Source of the DNA: Treponema sp. UBA1747
Lineage (GTDB): Bacteria > Spirochaetota > Spirochaetia > Treponematales > Treponemataceae
NCBI GenBank assembly: GCA_002315375.1
Contig: DCHR01000033.1
Location: 1 to 21,483, forward strand
DNA: 21,483 nt
Reading direction: 5' to 3'
The position numbers were made by a program, and so were the translations under genes. Numbering within the stretch: the stretch's first letter is position 1; every line of letters begins with the position of its first letter. This document shows positions 19,578-21,483 of this stretch, in pieces. Under the pieces are notes generated by a model. It worked only from the letters and a program-made list of their open reading frames with translations. It was not told the DNA's origin and ran no database searches.

Positions 19578-21483
19578 TTACTTAGATTTTTTTGCTGGAG
19601 CTTTTTTTGCAGGTGCTTTTTTTGCTGGAGCTTTCTTTTCTGCAGGTTTTGCAGCAGCTTTTTTTGCTGGAGCTTTCTTTGCAGGAGCTTTTTTTGCAGC
19701 AGCAGCTTTAGCAGCTCTGTTTGTTTTGATTACAACCTGAGCACCAGCAAGACGAGCAGCTGGTACACGGAATGGAGAACATGAAACGTAGTTCAGTCCC
19801 AGTTTGTAACACAGAGCGATAGATGCTGGATCTCCACCGTGTTCACCACAGATTCCAAGGTGAAGGTCAGATTTAACTGAACGTCCGCCTGCTTCTGCCA
19901 GTTTAATCATTGCTCCAACACCGTCATCAAGAGTCTTGAATGGGTCCTGGAGGAGAACTTTCTGGTCAAGGTAAGAATCGATGAACTTACCGTAGTCGTC
20001 ACGTGAGAATCCGAATGTTGTCTGTGTAAGGTCGTTTGTACCGAATGAGAAGAAGTCTGCGTACTGAGCGATTTCATCTGCTGTAGCTGCAGCTCTTGGG
20101 AATTCGATCATAGAACCAATCTGGAATTTCAGTTCTGTCTTTTCTTTAGCGTTTACATCAGCAATTACAGCTTCAGCCTGAGCACGAATCTGTTTAAGTT
20201 CTGCGAATGTTGTAACGTTAGGGATCATGATGCGAACATCGTGTGCCAGACCTTCTTTTTCAGCTTTAGCTGTTGCTTTAGCAATAGCTTCAACCTGTGT
20301 TTCGTAGATTTCTGGGTATGTGATTGCCAGACGACATCCACGGTGTCCGAGCATTGGGTTGTGTTCGTTGAGTTCTGAGTATTTCTTGTTGATTACATCA
20401 ACAGATACTCCGAGTTTTTTAGCCAGTGCTTTAGCCATTTCTGGTGTTTCAGCCTGGATGAATTCGTTAAGAGGTGGGTCCAGAAGACGGATTGTAACTG
20501 GGCGTCCTTCCATTGTTTTGATGATTCCGTAGAAGTCTTTTACCTGGATTGGCAGGATAGCTTTCAGGTTTTCTTTACGAGCAGCTGTGTCTTCAGAAAT
20601 GATCATTTTCTGGAAGTTTGTAAGTTTTGGTTCTTCGAAGAACATATGTTCTGTACGACAAAGACCAATACCTGCAGCACCGAAGCGGAAAGCCTGTGGA
20701 GCTTCGTTCTGTTCAGCGTTAGCAAGAACTCCGAATCCCTTAACTTTCTTTCCTGATGGTGTAACGCGAACTGATTTTTCGCGGATTTCGTCAGCCCAAG
20801 AGAGGAATGTTTCAAGGTCACCAGAAACTGAAGCTGGAGTTACAGGAATTGCTTCACCGTAAACTTTACCTGTTGAACCATCGATAGAAATGATGTCACC
20901 TTTCTTGAATTTAACTCCACCGATTGTAACTGTGTCTTTTCCTGTGAATACAACGTCTGCACATCCACAAACACATGGTGTACCCATACCACGAGCAACT
21001 ACGGCTGCGTGTGATGTACGTCCACCTGTTGAAGTCAGGATACCCTGAGCAACATACATACCGGCGATATCATCTGGAGAAGTTTCTTTACGAACGAGCA
21101 TAACTTTCTTTCCAGCTTTGTCCCATTCTACAGCTTCGTCAGCTGTGAATACGATAGCACCACATCCAGCTCCTGGTGAAGCGTTAAGTGCTGCTGCGAG
21201 AGGTTTTGCTGATTTAAGAGCTTTAGCGTCGAACTGTGGGTGGAGGAGCTGATCCAGCTGATCTGGTTTAACGCGAAGAAGAGCTTCTTCTTTTGTGATC
21301 ATTTTTTCTGCAACCATGTCTACAGCCATTTTTACAGCTGCTGGACCTGTACGTTTACCGTTGCGGCACTGGAGCATGAACAGTTTTCCTTCCTGTACTG
21401 TAAATTCCATATCCTGCATATCGCGGTAATGTTTTTCAAGTCTGTTGCGGATTTTTGTGATTTCAGCGAAGATTTTTGGCTGC
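19578..21483 (-). CDS. ppdK: Pyruvate phosphate dikinase, 5' end outside window, K/A/P-rich tail
   Basis: The enzyme reversibly converts pyruvate, ATP and phosphate to phosphoenolpyruvate, AMP and pyrophosphate; many anaerobes use it in glycolysis or gluconeogenesis. The frame is open to the window edge, so the 634 visible residues are the C-terminal part of a protein usually near 880 residues. Visible residues include DMQDMEFTVQEGKLFMLQCR (end of the ATP-grasp domain), the phosphohistidine segment TGGRTSHAAVVARGMGTPC with H158 in visible numbering, and the C-terminal barrel with RTEHMFFEEP, GSMIEFPRAA, FSFGTNDLTQTTFGFSRDD, and LGICGEHGGDP with catalytic Cys545. After the normal end, about 45 residues of AKKAPAKKA-type repeats (590-634) are appended, encoded by A-rich DNA. 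The enzyme body looks intact. The tail is not part of the known dikinase fold. Confidence 0.95.
   Translation of the reverse strand, partial: QPKIFAEITKIRNRLEKHYRDMQDMEFTVQEGKLFMLQCRNGKRTGPAAVKMAVDMVAEKMITKEEALLRVKPDQLDQLLHPQFDAKALKSAKPLAAALNASPGAGCGAIVFTADEAVEWDKAGKKVMLVRKETSPDDIAGMYVAQGILTSTGGRTSHAAVVARGMGTPCVCGCADVVFTGKDTVTIGGVKFKKGDIISIDGSTGKVYGEAIPVTPASVSGDLETFLSWADEIREKSVRVTPSGKKVKGFGVLANAEQNEAPQAFRFGAAGIGLCRTEHMFFEEPKLTNFQKMIISEDTAARKENLKAILPIQVKDFYGIIKTMEGRPVTIRLLDPPLNEFIQAETPEMAKALAKKLGVSVDVINKKYSELNEHNPMLGHRGCRLAITYPEIYETQVEAIAKATAKAEKEGLAHDVRIMIPNVTTFAELKQIRAQAEAVIADVNAKEKTELKFQIGSMIEFPRAAATADEIAQYADFFSFGTNDLTQTTFGFSRDDYGKFIDSYLDQKVLLQDPFKTLDDGVGAMIKLAEAGGRSVKSDLHLGICGEHGGDPASIALCYKLGLNYVSCSPFRVPAARLAGAQVVIKTNRAAKAAAAKKAPAKKAPAKKAAAKPAEKKAPAKKAPAKKAPAKKSK
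19580..19715 (-). repeat. Imperfect tandem repeats encoding the Lys/Ala/Pro tail of PpdK
   Basis: On the minus strand short units reading roughly GCAAAAAAAGCTCCA recur with variation (GCTCCA, GCACCT and GCTCCT alternatives). They encode repeated AKKAP units. At least five A7 runs occur, which are potential slippage sites. The protein-level repeat is more regular than the DNA. Confidence 0.7.

Noticed and set aside
19580..19715. CRISPR-like repeat array
   Set aside because: The repeats are short, in frame with the dikinase, have no spacers, and encode AKKAP units, so this is a protein repeat.

Overview
This is a chromosomal window from a motile anaerobe. It is moderately AT-rich, with very AT-rich intergenic DNA. 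A spirochaete of the Treponema group fits best: there are many Fe-S oxidoreductases, pyruvate phosphate dikinase, cyclic-di-GMP enzymes and a protein built from flagellar-switch domains. That placement rests on gene content and remembered protein similarity. There is no rRNA or marker gene to prove it, and a clostridial relative cannot be excluded. No CRISPR array, insertion sequence, tRNA or rRNA was seen.

Layout. 1-600: a BrnT/BrnA toxin-antitoxin pair on the minus strand. 600-911: non-coding, with the acetolactate synthase terminator and small palindromes. 912-2627: biosynthetic-type acetolactate synthase large subunit. 2803-5388: a GGDEF-EAL-PAS-ATPase protein whose histidine-kinase phospho-acceptor appears lost. 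5505-7190 (plus): a ferredoxin-type aldo/keto reductase and a LUD-domain protein in one operon. 7303-8784 (minus): a sodium:alanine/glycine symporter. Its leader carries a palindromic operator-like site, a possible 16-codon leader peptide and a strong terminator hairpin just before the ribosome binding site. 9093-10456 (plus, divergent): an XRE helix-turn-helix fused to a FliM-like core and two SpoA (FliM/FliN C-terminal) domains, split by an apparent one-base frameshift in an A tract. 10527-10636: a long GC-rich imperfect hairpin. 10666-11484: a membrane 4Fe-4S protein. 11644-13332: dihydroxy-acid dehydratase (ilvD). 13403-15625: a membrane HD-GYP phosphodiesterase. 15689-18178 (plus): a second acetolactate synthase, closest to E. 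coli isozyme I, followed 3 bp later by an RsmI-like methylase. 18289-19398: a second ferredoxin-type aldo/keto reductase. 19578 to the right edge: pyruvate phosphate dikinase (5' end outside the window) with a lysine/alanine/proline repeat tail.

How the genes fit together. Two acetolactate synthases and IlvD supply two steps of valine/leucine/isoleucine synthesis, but IlvC and the IlvN regulatory subunit are not here. The EAL and HD-GYP proteins would both degrade cyclic di-GMP, a second messenger often linked to motility. The XRE-FliM/SpoA fusion is the most unusual gene. It looks like a DNA-binding domain attached to flagellar C-ring parts, and it diverges from the amino-acid symporter across a palindromic site.
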